This document shows, one piece after another, positions 8,110 through 16,779 of a stretch of 64,000 nt of DNA. The position numbers were made by a program, and so were the translations under genes. The notes below the pieces were generated by a model, which did not search any database, was not told the DNA's origin, and saw only the letters and a program-made list of their open reading frames with translations. Positions within the stretch are counted from its first letter, which is position 1, and each line of letters begins with the position of its first letter. Source of the DNA: Flavobacterium alvei (GTDB taxonomy: Bacteria > Bacteroidota > Bacteroidia > Flavobacteriales > Flavobacteriaceae); contig NZ_PQVG01000010.1 of NCBI RefSeq assembly GCF_002920895.1, positions 34,919 to 98,918 on the forward strand, in the 5' to 3' direction.

Positions 8110-9228
8110 ATGAAATCAATTAAAACAATACTATTTTTTGCAATAGCCTTTGCATTTCAAATGAGTTATTCACAAGGTTGCGAAAGTCCTGGAGAAGGAG
8201 ATGGCATCAAATTATGGGGATTTATACAGCCTCAATACGAGCACACTTATACTGGTTTAAATGGAGATAGAACTTCGAGTTTGGACACGAATGGCTACTT
8301 TTTTAACCGAGCAAGGCTGGGCGTGATGGGAAATATTCCTTATGACTTTTCGTATTACTTCATTATGGAGTTTGCTCCTGCAGCTGGATTTGGAATCTGT
8401 GATGCCTATGTTTCTTATGATCGTTATGGCGAGTATTTTAAAGCAGCCGTGGGGCAATTTAAAAGTCCTTTTGGTGCGGAACAAATACAAGGGTGTCATA
8501 AATTATATACTATTGACCGTTCCGAAGTGGTAAACCAATTGGCTGGACCTATCCGCGATATGGGTATAACTATCTTGGGAGGAACGGGAGATAAAATAAA
8601 AATGGGAGAAGGAGTTAAAAACGTAATCGGTTACCAATTTGCTATTATGAATGGTGAAGGTAGAGATATCATTGGAGATGATATTGAATACAAACCTTTA
8701 AACGATAATTATATGACTTATATTTCCAGATTAACATTTACACCAAGTAAATACGTCACTTTTGGAGGAAGTTATCAAACCGGAAAATTCGAGCCTGTTT
8801 CTACTACAGCAACGAAACCAGATTGCCGCACCAGATTAGGTTTTGATGCTTTAGTAAAATACAAAAATTTTACTTTACAAGGCGAATATATACAAGGAAC
8901 TGACGAAGGTTCTTATACTACAGGAGGCGGTTGCGGAGGCGAAGTCACAACTTTAGAAGGCTCAGTAGACAGAAGCGGATATTATTTTACTGCTTTATAC
9001 AAAACAAAATGGAAATTGGAACCCGTATTGAAATACGAAACTTACGATCCTGATAATAGTATCAGTGGAAATACAGCAATAAGATGGACAACAGGGATAA
9101 ATTATTTTTTCAACGAATGGACCAGATTGCAAGTAAACTATCAATACAATTATGCCGATGCTGCAATTCCTTACGGAACTCCATACCAAGATGTTTTGCA
9201 AATTCAAATGCAAATCGTAATTAAATAA
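8110..9228 (+). CDS. OprP/OprO-type outer-membrane porin
   Basis: The 372-residue protein has a cleavable signal (FAFQMSYSQ) followed by a beta-barrel with phosphate-selective-porin features: KLWGFIQPQYEH near the start, NRARLGVMG, GQFKSPFGAEQ, and an aromatic strand ending at the C-terminus. Family members are anion-selective; here a sulfur oxyanion such as thiosulfate or tetrathionate is a plausible cargo from context (inference). Cysteine content is unusual for a porin (for instance QGCES at the mature N-terminus and GGGCGG in a loop). It is followed by a clear terminator, so it ends the transcript begun at 6986. Confidence 0.8.
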   Translation: MKSIKTILFFAIAFAFQMSYSQGCESPGEGDGIKLWGFIQPQYEHTYTGLNGDRTSSLDTNGYFFNRARLGVMGNIPYDFSYYFIMEFAPAAGFGICDAYVSYDRYGEYFKAAVGQFKSPFGAEQIQGCHKLYTIDRSEVVNQLAGPIRDMGITILGGTGDKIKMGEGVKNVIGYQFAIMNGEGRDIIGDDIEYKPLNDNYMTYISRLTFTPSKYVTFGGSYQTGKFEPVSTTATKPDCRTRLGFDALVKYKNFTLQGEYIQGTDEGSYTTGGGCGGEVTTLEGSVDRSGYYFTALYKTKWKLEPVLKYETYDPDNSISGNTAIRWTTGINYFFNEWTRLQVNYQYNYADAAIPYGTPYQDVLQIQMQIVIK

Positions 9229-9241
9229 CCCTAAAATTATG

Positions 9242-9280
9242 ATGTGAGTATTATAAGCTAATAGTACTCACATTTTTTTA
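9242..9280 (+). terminator. Rho-independent terminator after the porin
   Basis: ATGTGAGTA at 9242-9250 pairs perfectly with TACTCACAT at 9265-9273 around a 14-base loop and is followed by a run of T. It lies 13 bases after the porin stop. Confidence 0.8.
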
Positions 9281-9300
9281 AACTCAAAAAATAAAATGCT

Positions 9301-10170
9301 ATGAATGCAACAAAATTATTCAGGTTCTTAATGATAACTATTTTATTTGTAAGCAACGCTTTTGCCCAAGACCTGATTACAGCCAAAGAATTTATCGCTC
9401 TACAAAAAGAAAAACCCAATTTGGTAGTTGTTGATGCCAGCAAAGACAAATTATATGATCAATCACATATCGAAGGCGCAATTAATATTCCTTATGTTAT
9501 CCTCAATGAAAAAGACCCAAAAATTGATGGATCGATGTTACCTTTAGAAGAGGTTGCCAAAATTTTAGGAAATAAAGGTATTTCTAACGAAGATACTATC
9601 GTGGTTTATGACGAAGGAACTCAGAAATACGCAACTTTGGTGTATTGGATTTTTAAATATTTAGGTGCCAAAGACGTCAAAGTTTTACACAAAGAAATGA
9701 ATGCCTTCAGAGATGCGCGAGTAAAATTAACCTCAGAAGTGTCAACGGTAAAAGCAAAAACGTTTACTGTGAATTTGGTTCCCGAAATCAATGCCGATGC
9801 AGCTTATGTTGAATCAGCTATTGGAAATGCTAATGTCGTGATTATTGACGCCCGCACGCCAGATGAATTCAATGGTGTGAGGAACGAAAAAAGCACCTAT
9901 AGTAATGGACACATAAAAGGAGCGATTAATATTCCTTACGAAAGTTTGGTCAAAACAGGTACGAATGTTTTTATTTCTCCAGATGAGTTTAAAAAATTAG
10001 CAGGAATTGAACTTTCTCCCGAGAAAACGTATTTGCTTTATTGCAAAACAGGTATAAAAGGAGCTACACTTTATACGTATATGACCAATGTTTTGGGGTT
10101 AAAAAACGTTAAAAATTACAAAGGAGCTTATGCCGAATGGGATTATCTTGGAAAACTTAGTATGAAATAA
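9301..10170 (+). CDS. Periplasmic two-domain sulfurtransferase (SseA/thiosulfate sulfurtransferase type)
   Basis: The 289-residue protein has a signal peptide (ending near NAFAQ) and two rhodanese domains. The first has lost its cysteine (VVYDEGTQKY, D104), as is normal in this family; the second keeps it in LLYCKTGIKGA (C248), after VVIIDARTPDEF. It would move sulfane sulfur from thiosulfate or another donor to an acceptor thiol, such as the terminal cysteines of the arm proteins (inference). It is the last gene of the sulfur set before the cofactor genes and is followed by a long hairpin. Confidence 0.9.
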   Translation: MNATKLFRFLMITILFVSNAFAQDLITAKEFIALQKEKPNLVVVDASKDKLYDQSHIEGAINIPYVILNEKDPKIDGSMLPLEEVAKILGNKGISNEDTIVVYDEGTQKYATLVYWIFKYLGAKDVKVLHKEMNAFRDARVKLTSEVSTVKAKTFTVNLVPEINADAAYVESAIGNANVVIIDARTPDEFNGVRNEKSTYSNGHIKGAINIPYESLVKTGTNVFISPDEFKKLAGIELSPEKTYLLYCKTGIKGATLYTYMTNVLGLKNVKNYKGAYAEWDYLGKLSMK

Positions 10171-10210
10171 AATGCTTAGTTGATTTAATATTTTTTGTTA
10201 TTTGTTGTTG

Positions 10211-10293
10211 CCACGAATTATATAAATTCTCACAAATTATTTTAGAAATTAACTAATCTATGAAATGTGAATTTATTTAATTCGTGGTTTTTT
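10211..10293. repeat. Long imperfect hairpin in the 330-base gap before moaA
   Basis: CCACGAATTA at 10211-10220 pairs with TAATTCGTGG at 10278-10287, and the stem continues as TATAAATTC against GAATTTATT. A run of T follows, so it can serve as terminator for the sulfurtransferase gene. The repeated word ACGAATT marks it as an intergenic hairpin repeat. The rest of the gap to moaA shows only a small GCCTA-ACAAA-TAGGC hairpin near 10462-10476; no riboswitch was recognised. Confidence 0.6.
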
Positions 10294-10500
10294 TAGAGTT
10301 GAGTAGGTTGAAATTGTCAAATAGTTGAACCGAAGAATACTTTTGATGCAATTTGGTAAAAATCAGCTAAAAATAGCCTAAATTATAGCAATACTCCTTA
10401 AGAATTTAAATATAAAAGCTTAAATTTGGAATCGAAATATTTCACGTGCAATTGTTGCGAAGCCTAACAAATAGGCAAGAAAACAGAAAAATAATTAATT

Positions 10501-11481
10501 ATGTTGAAAGATAATTTTGGAAGAGCGCACGATTACCTTCGTATTTCGCTTACCGATGTTTGTAATTTCAGATGTCAGTATTGCATTCCAGACGAAAATA
10601 CCTCTTTTATGCCTTCTTCAAAGTTGATGACGGTGAATGAAATAGATGCTATCGCCCGAGAATTTGTGAAATTGGGGGTCAAAAAAATACGTCTTACAGG
10701 TGGAGAACCTTTGGTTAGAAAAGATGTTGCCGAAATTTTGTTGGCACTTTCAAAATATCCAATAGAACTCACTTTAACCACCAACGGTCAGCGAACAAAC
10801 GAGTTTATTGACGTTTTTAAAAAAGCGGGAATAAAATCCATTAATGTAAGTTTGGATACACTCGATAAAAACCAATTTTTTAGTATTACCAAACGCAATG
10901 TTTTCGATAAAGTTTGGAACAATATTCAGCAACTTATTGATGAAGGATTTCACGTAAAAGTCAATACGGTTGTGATGCGTGATTTTAATGATACCGAAAT
11001 TATCGATTTTATTGAATGGACCAAAAAACAGCCCGTTCACGTTCGTTTTATTGAGTTTATGCCTTTTGATAAAAACCAATGGAACACCCAAAAAGTCTTT
11101 AGTTATCAGGAAATTATAGATGTTGCTGCCACAAAATACAGTTTCCTCCGAATGAAAGATGGTGTGAATGAAACCGCCAAAAAATTCAAACCTTTTGGTC
11201 ACGAAGGCACTTTTGCGGTTATCAGTACAATGAGCGCACCGTTTTGTAGCAATTGCAATCGAATGCGACTCACAGCCGATGGTAAAATGAAAAATTGTTT
11301 GTTCTCAAAAGGAGAAGCCGATATTTTGACAGCCTTTCGAAATTCAGAAGACATTGTTCCAATAATCAAACAATGTGTAGCAAGCAAAGCAGAAGCGTTA
11401 GGAGGACAATTTCAAGGCGATTACAAAAATATTGATGCCACAAAAATTGACAATAGAAGTATGATAAACATAGGAGGATAA
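10501..11481 (+). CDS. moaA: GTP 3',8-cyclase
   Basis: This radical-SAM enzyme catalyses the first step of molybdenum cofactor synthesis, turning GTP into the cyclic precursor's cyclopterin intermediate together with MoaC. The radical SAM motif CNFRCQYC is at residues 21-28, and the second cluster appears as CSNCNRMRLTADGKMKNC near residue 250. LTGGEP is the SAM-binding motif, and the C-terminus ends in the double glycine typical of MoaA (MINIGG). At 326 residues it has normal length. It heads eight co-directional cofactor genes with short gaps, so the island supplies its own cofactor. Confidence 0.96.
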   Translation: MLKDNFGRAHDYLRISLTDVCNFRCQYCIPDENTSFMPSSKLMTVNEIDAIAREFVKLGVKKIRLTGGEPLVRKDVAEILLALSKYPIELTLTTNGQRTNEFIDVFKKAGIKSINVSLDTLDKNQFFSITKRNVFDKVWNNIQQLIDEGFHVKVNTVVMRDFNDTEIIDFIEWTKKQPVHVRFIEFMPFDKNQWNTQKVFSYQEIIDVAATKYSFLRMKDGVNETAKKFKPFGHEGTFAVISTMSAPFCSNCNRMRLTADGKMKNCLFSKGEADILTAFRNSEDIVPIIKQCVASKAEALGGQFQGDYKNIDATKIDNRSMINIGG

Positions 11482-11538
11482 CCCCTTTTTTTTGAATAGC
11501 GTTATGCTAATTTTGGCATAACGAAATAAAATATAAAT

Positions 11539-12714
11539 ATGATAAATGTACAAGAAGCTAGACAGTTAATTGATGAAAATTGCTGTTCTTTAAGAGTAGA
11601 GACTTTAACTTTATTAGAAGCAAACGGAAGCATTTTGGCTGAACCTATTTATGCCGCAATAGACACACCGCCTTTTCATCAATCGGCGATGGATGGTTAT
11701 GCTTTTTCTTATGAAAATTGGGATAAAAAAAGTAATTTAACTCTTGTTGGCGAAATTCAAACAGGCAATTTTTCGAACACCGTTTTGAAAGCCAATGAGG
11801 CGGTACGAATTTATACAGGAGCACCAATTCCTCCTGGAACTGACACGGTTGTAATGCAAGAAAAAATCAGTCGAGACGGAAATACAATTCAAATTCTGGA
11901 TGATTTATTAGTAAAAGGAACAAACGTTCGCCCACAAGGCTCACAAACCCAAAAAGGAGAATTGGCGCTGCAAGAAAATCAATTATTAACACCCGTTGCG
12001 ATTTCTTTTTTAGCTGGAATTGGAGTTAATAAAGTGAAAGTTTTTTCAAAACCAACTGTTAGTATTATTGTAACAGGAAAAGAATTGGCTTCTGCAAACG
12101 ACGAAATTACCGAAGGAAAAATTTTCGAATCCAATTCAATTGGTCTCATTGCAGCTTTGCAGCAATTAAGCATAAATCCTCTTTCGGTTGAAGTAGTTGA
12201 CGATGTCGAAGAAGAAATTGAGCAAGCTATTTCGAATCAATTAAGTTCCGATATTTTAATTCTAACTGGGGGAGTTTCGGTGGGAGATTATGATTTGGTT
12301 CCCGCTTCATTAGAAAATTGTGGAGTGCAAAAAATATTTCATAAAATCAAACAAAAACCGGGTAAACCCTTTTATTTTGGGCGTTACAATCAAACCCTCG
12401 TGTTTGCTTTACCTGGAAATCCAGCAGCTGTAATGAGTTGTTTTTATGAATATGTGGTTCAGGCTATTAGCAGTTTTACGAAGAAAGAATATTTTAATAA
12501 AATGGCATTTCCTTTGGCAGAAGATTTTAATAAAAAAGCAGGTCTAACCTTTTTTCTAAAAGGAAAAATGGGTCAAAATGAGGTTACCGTTTTGAACAAT
12601 CAAGAAAGTTACAAACTAAATTCCTTTGCAGTAGCCGATTGTTTAATTGAATTTGAAGAAGATAAAGAAAATTTCAAAAAAGGTGATTTGGTCAACGTTA
12701 GAATGATTTTATAA
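11539..12714 (+). CDS. moeA: Molybdopterin molybdenumtransferase
   Basis: MoeA inserts molybdate into adenylylated molybdopterin. The 391-residue protein shows FHQSAMDGYAF near residue 48, RIYTGAPIPPGTDTVVMQE, the MoCF-binding signature TGGVSVGDYD near residue 250, and PGNPAA near 295. Length and domain order are normal. It lies 57 bases after moaA and 21 before a ModE-like gene on the same strand. Confidence 0.95.
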   Translation: MINVQEARQLIDENCCSLRVETLTLLEANGSILAEPIYAAIDTPPFHQSAMDGYAFSYENWDKKSNLTLVGEIQTGNFSNTVLKANEAVRIYTGAPIPPGTDTVVMQEKISRDGNTIQILDDLLVKGTNVRPQGSQTQKGELALQENQLLTPVAISFLAGIGVNKVKVFSKPTVSIIVTGKELASANDEITEGKIFESNSIGLIAALQQLSINPLSVEVVDDVEEEIEQAISNQLSSDILILTGGVSVGDYDLVPASLENCGVQKIFHKIKQKPGKPFYFGRYNQTLVFALPGNPAAVMSCFYEYVVQAISSFTKKEYFNKMAFPLAEDFNKKAGLTFFLKGKMGQNEVTVLNNQESYKLNSFAVADCLIEFEEDKENFKKGDLVNVRMIL

Positions 12715-12735
12715 ACAGATTAATTCCTAAAAACT

Positions 12736-13068
12736 ATGAAAAATTTAATAATCAAAGGACATCTTTCGATAGAAAACAGTAAAGGACATTTGATGGGTTC
12801 TGGTAAGAAACAATTGCTCGAAAAAATCAAAGAAACAGGCTCAATAAAAGCTGCTGCAACTGAAATGAAAATTTCCTATCGACACGCTTGGGAAATGATT
12901 AAAAAAATGAACGCTACTTCAGACGTACCTCTTGTTATAAAAAACACGGGAGGATCCAGTGGTGGCGGTTCTGTTGTTACAAAAGAGGGCGAAGAATTGA
13001 TAGCTTGCTACATCAAATTGAATGTTGCTTTCGAAGAATTTAAGGAGCAAATTTGCAAAACGATTTAG
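12736..13068 (+). CDS. ModE-like winged-helix protein without molybdate-binding domain
   Basis: The 110-residue protein matches the N-terminal DNA-binding domain of ModE/LysR-type proteins: LLEKIKETGSIKAAATEMKISYRHAWEMIKKMN is helix-turn-helix and GGSSGGGSVVTKEGEELI is the usual wing. It lacks the C-terminal TOBE domains that bind molybdate in E. coli ModE. It could regulate the cofactor operon or a molybdate transporter, but by what signal is unclear. No modABC genes are seen in the window. Confidence 0.85.
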   Translation: MKNLIIKGHLSIENSKGHLMGSGKKQLLEKIKETGSIKAAATEMKISYRHAWEMIKKMNATSDVPLVIKNTGGSSGGGSVVTKEGEELIACYIKLNVAFEEFKEQICKTI

Positions 13069-13077
13069 TTTTTTGTT

Positions 13078-13659
13078 ATGAACAGTAAAATGAAAAACGG
13101 ATATATTTTGGCAGGTGGAAAAAGTTCTAGAATGGGTGCTGACAAAGGTTTGCTTCTGTTTGAAGGAAAAGCAATGATTGAGTATGTAATCAATCAAATG
13201 CTGCCTGTTTTTGACAATTTGGTTATTGTTTCTAATAATCCCGAGTACGAAAAATTTGGTCTGGAAGTAATTCCTGATTTGATCAAAAATATTGGACCAG
13301 CTGGCGGAATTTACACTGCATTACATCATTCGAATGCAAAGCTGAATTTTATTGTGAGTTGTGATATGCCTTTTGTAACGCAAGAAGCAATTGAATTTGT
13401 TGTCAATAACACCAATGAATCGCAAATTGTTTTAATAGAAAATAAAGGAAGAATAGAGCCTTTGTTTGGAGTATATTCTAAAGAATGTGAAGAGAATTGG
13501 TTGCAACTTATCGAACAAAAAATAATTAAATTACAAGATATGGTTTTGCAATTTAAATTGAAGACCATTCCAATTGAAAATAAAGAAATCTTTGCAGCCT
13601 CTTTTTTCAAAAACATCAACACCCAAGAAGATTTTAATAACGCATTAAATCTATTATAA
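13078..13659 (+). CDS. mobA: Molybdenum cofactor guanylyltransferase
   Basis: MobA adds GMP to molybdenum cofactor to give the guanine-dinucleotide form used by DMSO-reductase-family enzymes. The NTP-binding motif LAGGKSSRMGADKG is near the start, and VSCDMPFV is the metal-site motif. Either ATG at 13078 or the internal one at 13090 (MKNGYILAGG) may be used. Its presence fits an MGD-dependent catalytic subunit of the DmsA/PsrA/PhsA type just outside the window. It is 9 bases after the ModE-like gene. Confidence 0.93.
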   Translation: MNSKMKNGYILAGGKSSRMGADKGLLLFEGKAMIEYVINQMLPVFDNLVIVSNNPEYEKFGLEVIPDLIKNIGPAGGIYTALHHSNAKLNFIVSCDMPFVTQEAIEFVVNNTNESQIVLIENKGRIEPLFGVYSKECEENWLQLIEQKIIKLQDMVLQFKLKTIPIENKEIFAASFFKNINTQEDFNNALNLL

Positions 13660-13660
13660 A

Positions 13661-13894
13661 ATGGAAATTAATTTACTAGCATTTGGTCAAATAGTTGAAA
13701 TTACAGGTAAATCTGCGTGGAAAATGGCAGGAATAAAAGACACAAATGCTTTGATACAGGATTTAGAAAAGCAATTTCCCCATTTGGTCAAAACAAATTA
13801 TTCGATTGCTGTAAACAAAAAAGTGATTCAAGAGAATACAGCAATCAATGAAAATGATACGATAGCTTTACTTCCTCCATTTTCTGGCGGTTGA
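13661..13894 (+). CDS. moaD: Molybdopterin synthase small subunit
   Basis: This 77-residue ubiquitin-like protein ends in the required Gly-Gly (PPFSGG), which is adenylylated and thiocarboxylated to carry sulfur for molybdopterin. It starts one base after the mobA stop, so the two are translationally close. MoeB and MoaE, its partners, follow in the operon. Confidence 0.93.
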   Translation: MEINLLAFGQIVEITGKSAWKMAGIKDTNALIQDLEKQFPHLVKTNYSIAVNKKVIQENTAINENDTIALLPPFSGG

Positions 13895-13935
13895 AAGGAG
13901 ATTAAACTATCGAAACTTTACCAATAAATTTAAAT

Positions 13936-15048
13936 ATGAATTCAAAACCTAATAACCGATACCAAAGACAAATTCAGCTCAAAGAAATTGGGCAAGAAGG
14001 TCAGGACAAAATAACACAAGCAAAAGTGCTGATTATTGGCGCAGGCGGTTTGGGATGTCCAGCTTTGCAATACCTTGCTGCTGCTGGCGTAGGAACGATT
14101 GGTATTGTCGATTTTGATGTTGTTGAATTATCAAATTTGCAACGTCAAATTCTTTATAATTTGGATGACATTGGCAAACCCAAAGCAACAACTGCCGCTG
14201 GAAAAATAAAAGCACTCAATCTTGAGATTCAAATTGAGACTTACAATTTACAAATCACCAATAAAAATGCGCTTGAAATTCTAGAAAATTATGATTTAAT
14301 TATTGATGGTACCGATAATTTTGCCACACGTTATCTCATAAATGATGCTTGTGTTATTCTCGACAAGCCTTTGATTTATGGAGCAGTTTTGCGTTTTGAA
14401 GGTCAAATTGGCGTTTTTAATTACAGCAATTTTGAAACCAATATTAAAACTAATTATCGTGATTTATTTCCAAAACCACCCAATTTAGATTCTGCGATTT
14501 CTTGCAATGATGTTGGTGTTTTGGGAGTAATTCCAGGAATTATTGGAACTATGCAAGCCACCGAAGCTCTGAAAATTATTTGTGGTATTGGAAAACCATT
14601 AGCTAATAAAATAGTTTCCTATAATGTTCTAGAAAATTCATTTTATGATTTTGAAATTGCTGCAAATGAAAACTCAAACAGTGATTTTCCAAAAAATAAA
14701 GCTGAGTTTTTAGCTTTCAATTACGAATGGTTTTGCAATGCCAATTTGGATGTCGAAACGATTTCAATCGAAGAATTTGATACTATTCGAAAGCAAGAAA
14801 CAATCACAATAATTGATGTTCGAGAAATAGGGGAATTGCCAGTTGTTGATGAGTTTGCATTTTTACACATTCCATTGTCTGAATTGGAAAAAACACTTTC
14901 GACCCTTTCGACAGAAAATATAATTGTAGTCTATTGCAAATCGGGTCAACGGAGTGCCAAAGCAGTACAATTATTAAAAGAAAAATTCCCTAATAGTCAA
15001 TCCTTTAGTTTAAAAGGAGGAATTGAAGCTTGGAAAAATATAAATTAA
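13936..15048 (+). CDS. moeB: MoeB/ThiF-type adenylyltransferase fused to a rhodanese domain
   Basis: The 370-residue protein has an N-terminal E1-like domain (GAGGLGCPALQYLAAAGVG, LSNLQRQ, DGTDNFATRYL) and a C-terminal rhodanese domain with active loop VVYCKSGQRSAKA. It should adenylylate the MoaD C-terminus and supply sulfur in one polypeptide. The zinc-binding cysteine pairs of classical MoeB appear lost: the usual CYRCLFP is NYRDLFP here and no second CxxC is seen, while SCNDVGVLG is kept. Zinc-free relatives occur, so activity is not excluded. Confidence 0.9.
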   Translation: MNSKPNNRYQRQIQLKEIGQEGQDKITQAKVLIIGAGGLGCPALQYLAAAGVGTIGIVDFDVVELSNLQRQILYNLDDIGKPKATTAAGKIKALNLEIQIETYNLQITNKNALEILENYDLIIDGTDNFATRYLINDACVILDKPLIYGAVLRFEGQIGVFNYSNFETNIKTNYRDLFPKPPNLDSAISCNDVGVLGVIPGIIGTMQATEALKIICGIGKPLANKIVSYNVLENSFYDFEIAANENSNSDFPKNKAEFLAFNYEWFCNANLDVETISIEEFDTIRKQETITIIDVREIGELPVVDEFAFLHIPLSELEKTLSTLSTENIIVVYCKSGQRSAKAVQLLKEKFPNSQSFSLKGGIEAWKNIN

Positions 15049-15060
15049 AAAACATTTAAA

Positions 15061-15507
15061 ATGAAAGAGAAAAAAAAGCACAACGTGTTTGTTGATGGAC
15101 CAATAAGTCCAGAATTCATTGCCAATAGCATTGCCAAACACAGTACAAAAACCGAAATTGGTGCACACGATATTTTTTTGGGACAAGTTCGAAAAGATGA
15201 AATTGAAGGAAAAGATGTAGTTGCTATCAACTATGAAGCCTATCAAGAAATGGCCGACGAACTTTTTCACGAAATCCGAGAAGCTGCTTTTGTCAAATAC
15301 AATTTGGTTTGTATGCACATTTATCACAGCCTTGGAGTGGTCAAAGCGGGCGAAATTTGTTTGTTTGTATTTGTTTCATCCAAGCATCGCAAAGAAGCTT
15401 TTGAAGCCTGTCAGGATATTGTAGAGCAAATAAAAGCAATGACACCTATTTGGGGAAAAGAATTATTTGAAGATGATTCTTTTGTCTGGAAAGAAAACCA
15501 AGTTTAA
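15061..15507 (+). CDS. moaE: Molybdopterin synthase large subunit
   Basis: MoaE converts the cyclic precursor to molybdopterin using MoaD thiocarboxylate. The 148-residue protein has GAHDIFLGQVR, the acidic/aromatic INYEAY motif, HSLGVVKAGE and the terminal PIWGKELF motif with the catalytic lysine. It is 12 bases downstream of the moeB-like gene and has normal length. Confidence 0.95.
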   Translation: MKEKKKHNVFVDGPISPEFIANSIAKHSTKTEIGAHDIFLGQVRKDEIEGKDVVAINYEAYQEMADELFHEIREAAFVKYNLVCMHIYHSLGVVKAGEICLFVFVSSKHRKEAFEACQDIVEQIKAMTPIWGKELFEDDSFVWKENQV

Positions 15508-15540
15508 AGGCAGATTTCAGAAGGCAGAAAGGAGAAGTCA

Positions 15541-15573
15541 AAATAACCCAAAACCTAAAATCCAATACCCAAA
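15541..15573. repeat. Short intergenic AACCCA-type repeat
   Basis: The bases just before the moaC-moaB start contain the words ACCCAAAACC, TAAAATCC and AATACCCAAA. The same words recur on the minus strand inside the linker of dnaX near 26,832-26,880, suggesting a dispersed repeat type. Confidence 0.4.
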
Positions 15574-16485
15574 ATGGTAGATATCACATTCAAATCAAAC
15601 ACGCTTCGCATTGCAAAAGCGCAAGCCATATTAAAAGTCAGCAAAAAAGAAACTATTGACGCTATTGTCAACAAAACAGTTCCAAAAGGAGATGTTTTTG
15701 AAATGGCAAAAACCGCAGGACTTTTTGCAGTAAAACGCACCAGCGATATGATTCCGGATTGTCATCCAATTCCAGTCGAATTTACAGCGGTTAGATACAA
15801 TATAAAGGAGATGGAAATTACTATCGAAATCGAAGTGCATACTATTTACAAAACAGGTGTTGAGGTAGAGGCGATGCACGGTGCATCGGTGGTGGCGCTA
15901 ACGATGTATGATATGCTCAAACCTATTGATAAAGGAATTGAAATACATTCTATAAAATTATTGGAGAAAAAAGGAGGGAAGTCTGATTTTACAGATAAAT
16001 TCCGCACCGATTTAAAAGCGGCTGTGATTGTTTGTTCGGATAGTATTTCGGCAGGAACTAAATTCGATAAAGCTGGAAAAGCCATTATCCAAAAATTAGA
16101 AACTTGTAAGGTTGGCATTAGCGATTATTCGATTATTTCTGACGATACTTTGGGAATTCAAGAAAAAGTATTGGATTTATATGCACAAAATATAGACCTT
16201 ATTATATTGACAGGTGGAACAGGTCTTTCGCCAAGAGATAATTCGCCAGAAGCCATAAAACCACTTTTAGACAGAGAAATTCCTGGTGTTATGGAAGCTG
16301 CTAGAAATTATGGACAAGATCGCACTCCTTTTTCGATGTTGTCTCGTGGAATTGCTGGAATGAAAGGTAAAACCCTAATTATGACTTTGCCGGGTTCAAC
16401 AAAAGGAGCGCAAGAATCGATGGACGCTTTGTTTCCGTCACTTTTACATATTTTTAGAGTTGTTGAGGGGAAACAACACGAATAG
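15574..16485 (+). CDS. moaC: MoaC-MoaB fusion, bifunctional cofactor protein
   Basis: Residues 1 to about 145 are MoaC (cyclic pyranopterin monophosphate synthase: [60 protein letters not shown]). From about 150 onward is MoaB/Mog (molybdopterin adenylyltransferase: [33 protein letters not shown]). The fusion joins the second and a late step of the pathway. At 303 residues both parts look complete. It closes the eight-gene cofactor operon; the following 294 bases hold no gene but carry an FNR-like box. Confidence 0.93.
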   Translation: MVDITFKSNTLRIAKAQAILKVSKKETIDAIVNKTVPKGDVFEMAKTAGLFAVKRTSDMIPDCHPIPVEFTAVRYNIKEMEITIEIEVHTIYKTGVEVEAMHGASVVALTMYDMLKPIDKGIEIHSIKLLEKKGGKSDFTDKFRTDLKAAVIVCSDSISAGTKFDKAGKAIIQKLETCKVGISDYSIISDDTLGIQEKVLDLYAQNIDLIILTGGTGLSPRDNSPEAIKPLLDREIPGVMEAARNYGQDRTPFSMLSRGIAGMKGKTLIMTLPGSTKGAQESMDALFPSLLHIFRVVEGKQHE

Positions 16486-16666
16486 AGTTCTTAAATAAAA
16501 CTTAAAAAAAATATAGTGCAGATTCGTTTTTTGTTTTTATAAATAGTAGTTGTAGTTAAATAGATTTATTTTTATAATTTTATAAATTCTAATTTTACAT
16601 GTTTTTAATTGTCTTGTTTTCAGTTGTTTGAATAAATAAGATGGAATTGTGTTTTTTTTTGGAAAT

Positions 16667-16710
16667 ATGATAAATATCATTTTATTAGATGTGTTTTACC
16701 AATAAATTTA
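16667..16710 (+). promoter_or_regulatory. FNR-like box with -7-like element upstream of the hexahaem operon
   Basis: ATGAT-AAAT-ATCAT at 16667-16680 is a symmetric match to the FNR/CRP pattern with one change per half-site. TAAATTTA at 16703-16710 resembles the TAnnTTTG -7 box (one mismatch). The box centre is 29.5 bases before the octamer, which would put it near -42, an activating position. The cytochrome gene starts 70 bases further on. Confidence 0.55.
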
Positions 16711-16779
16711 CACTATAAATATATCTTAATATAATGTTAAGATTTAAAAAAAAATAAAACAAATAAAACTATCAAAATT

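Noticed and set aside
10300..10500. Molybdenum-cofactor riboswitch before moaA
   Set aside because: Only a small 5-bp hairpin is seen; no multi-stem structure resembling the known RNA was found.
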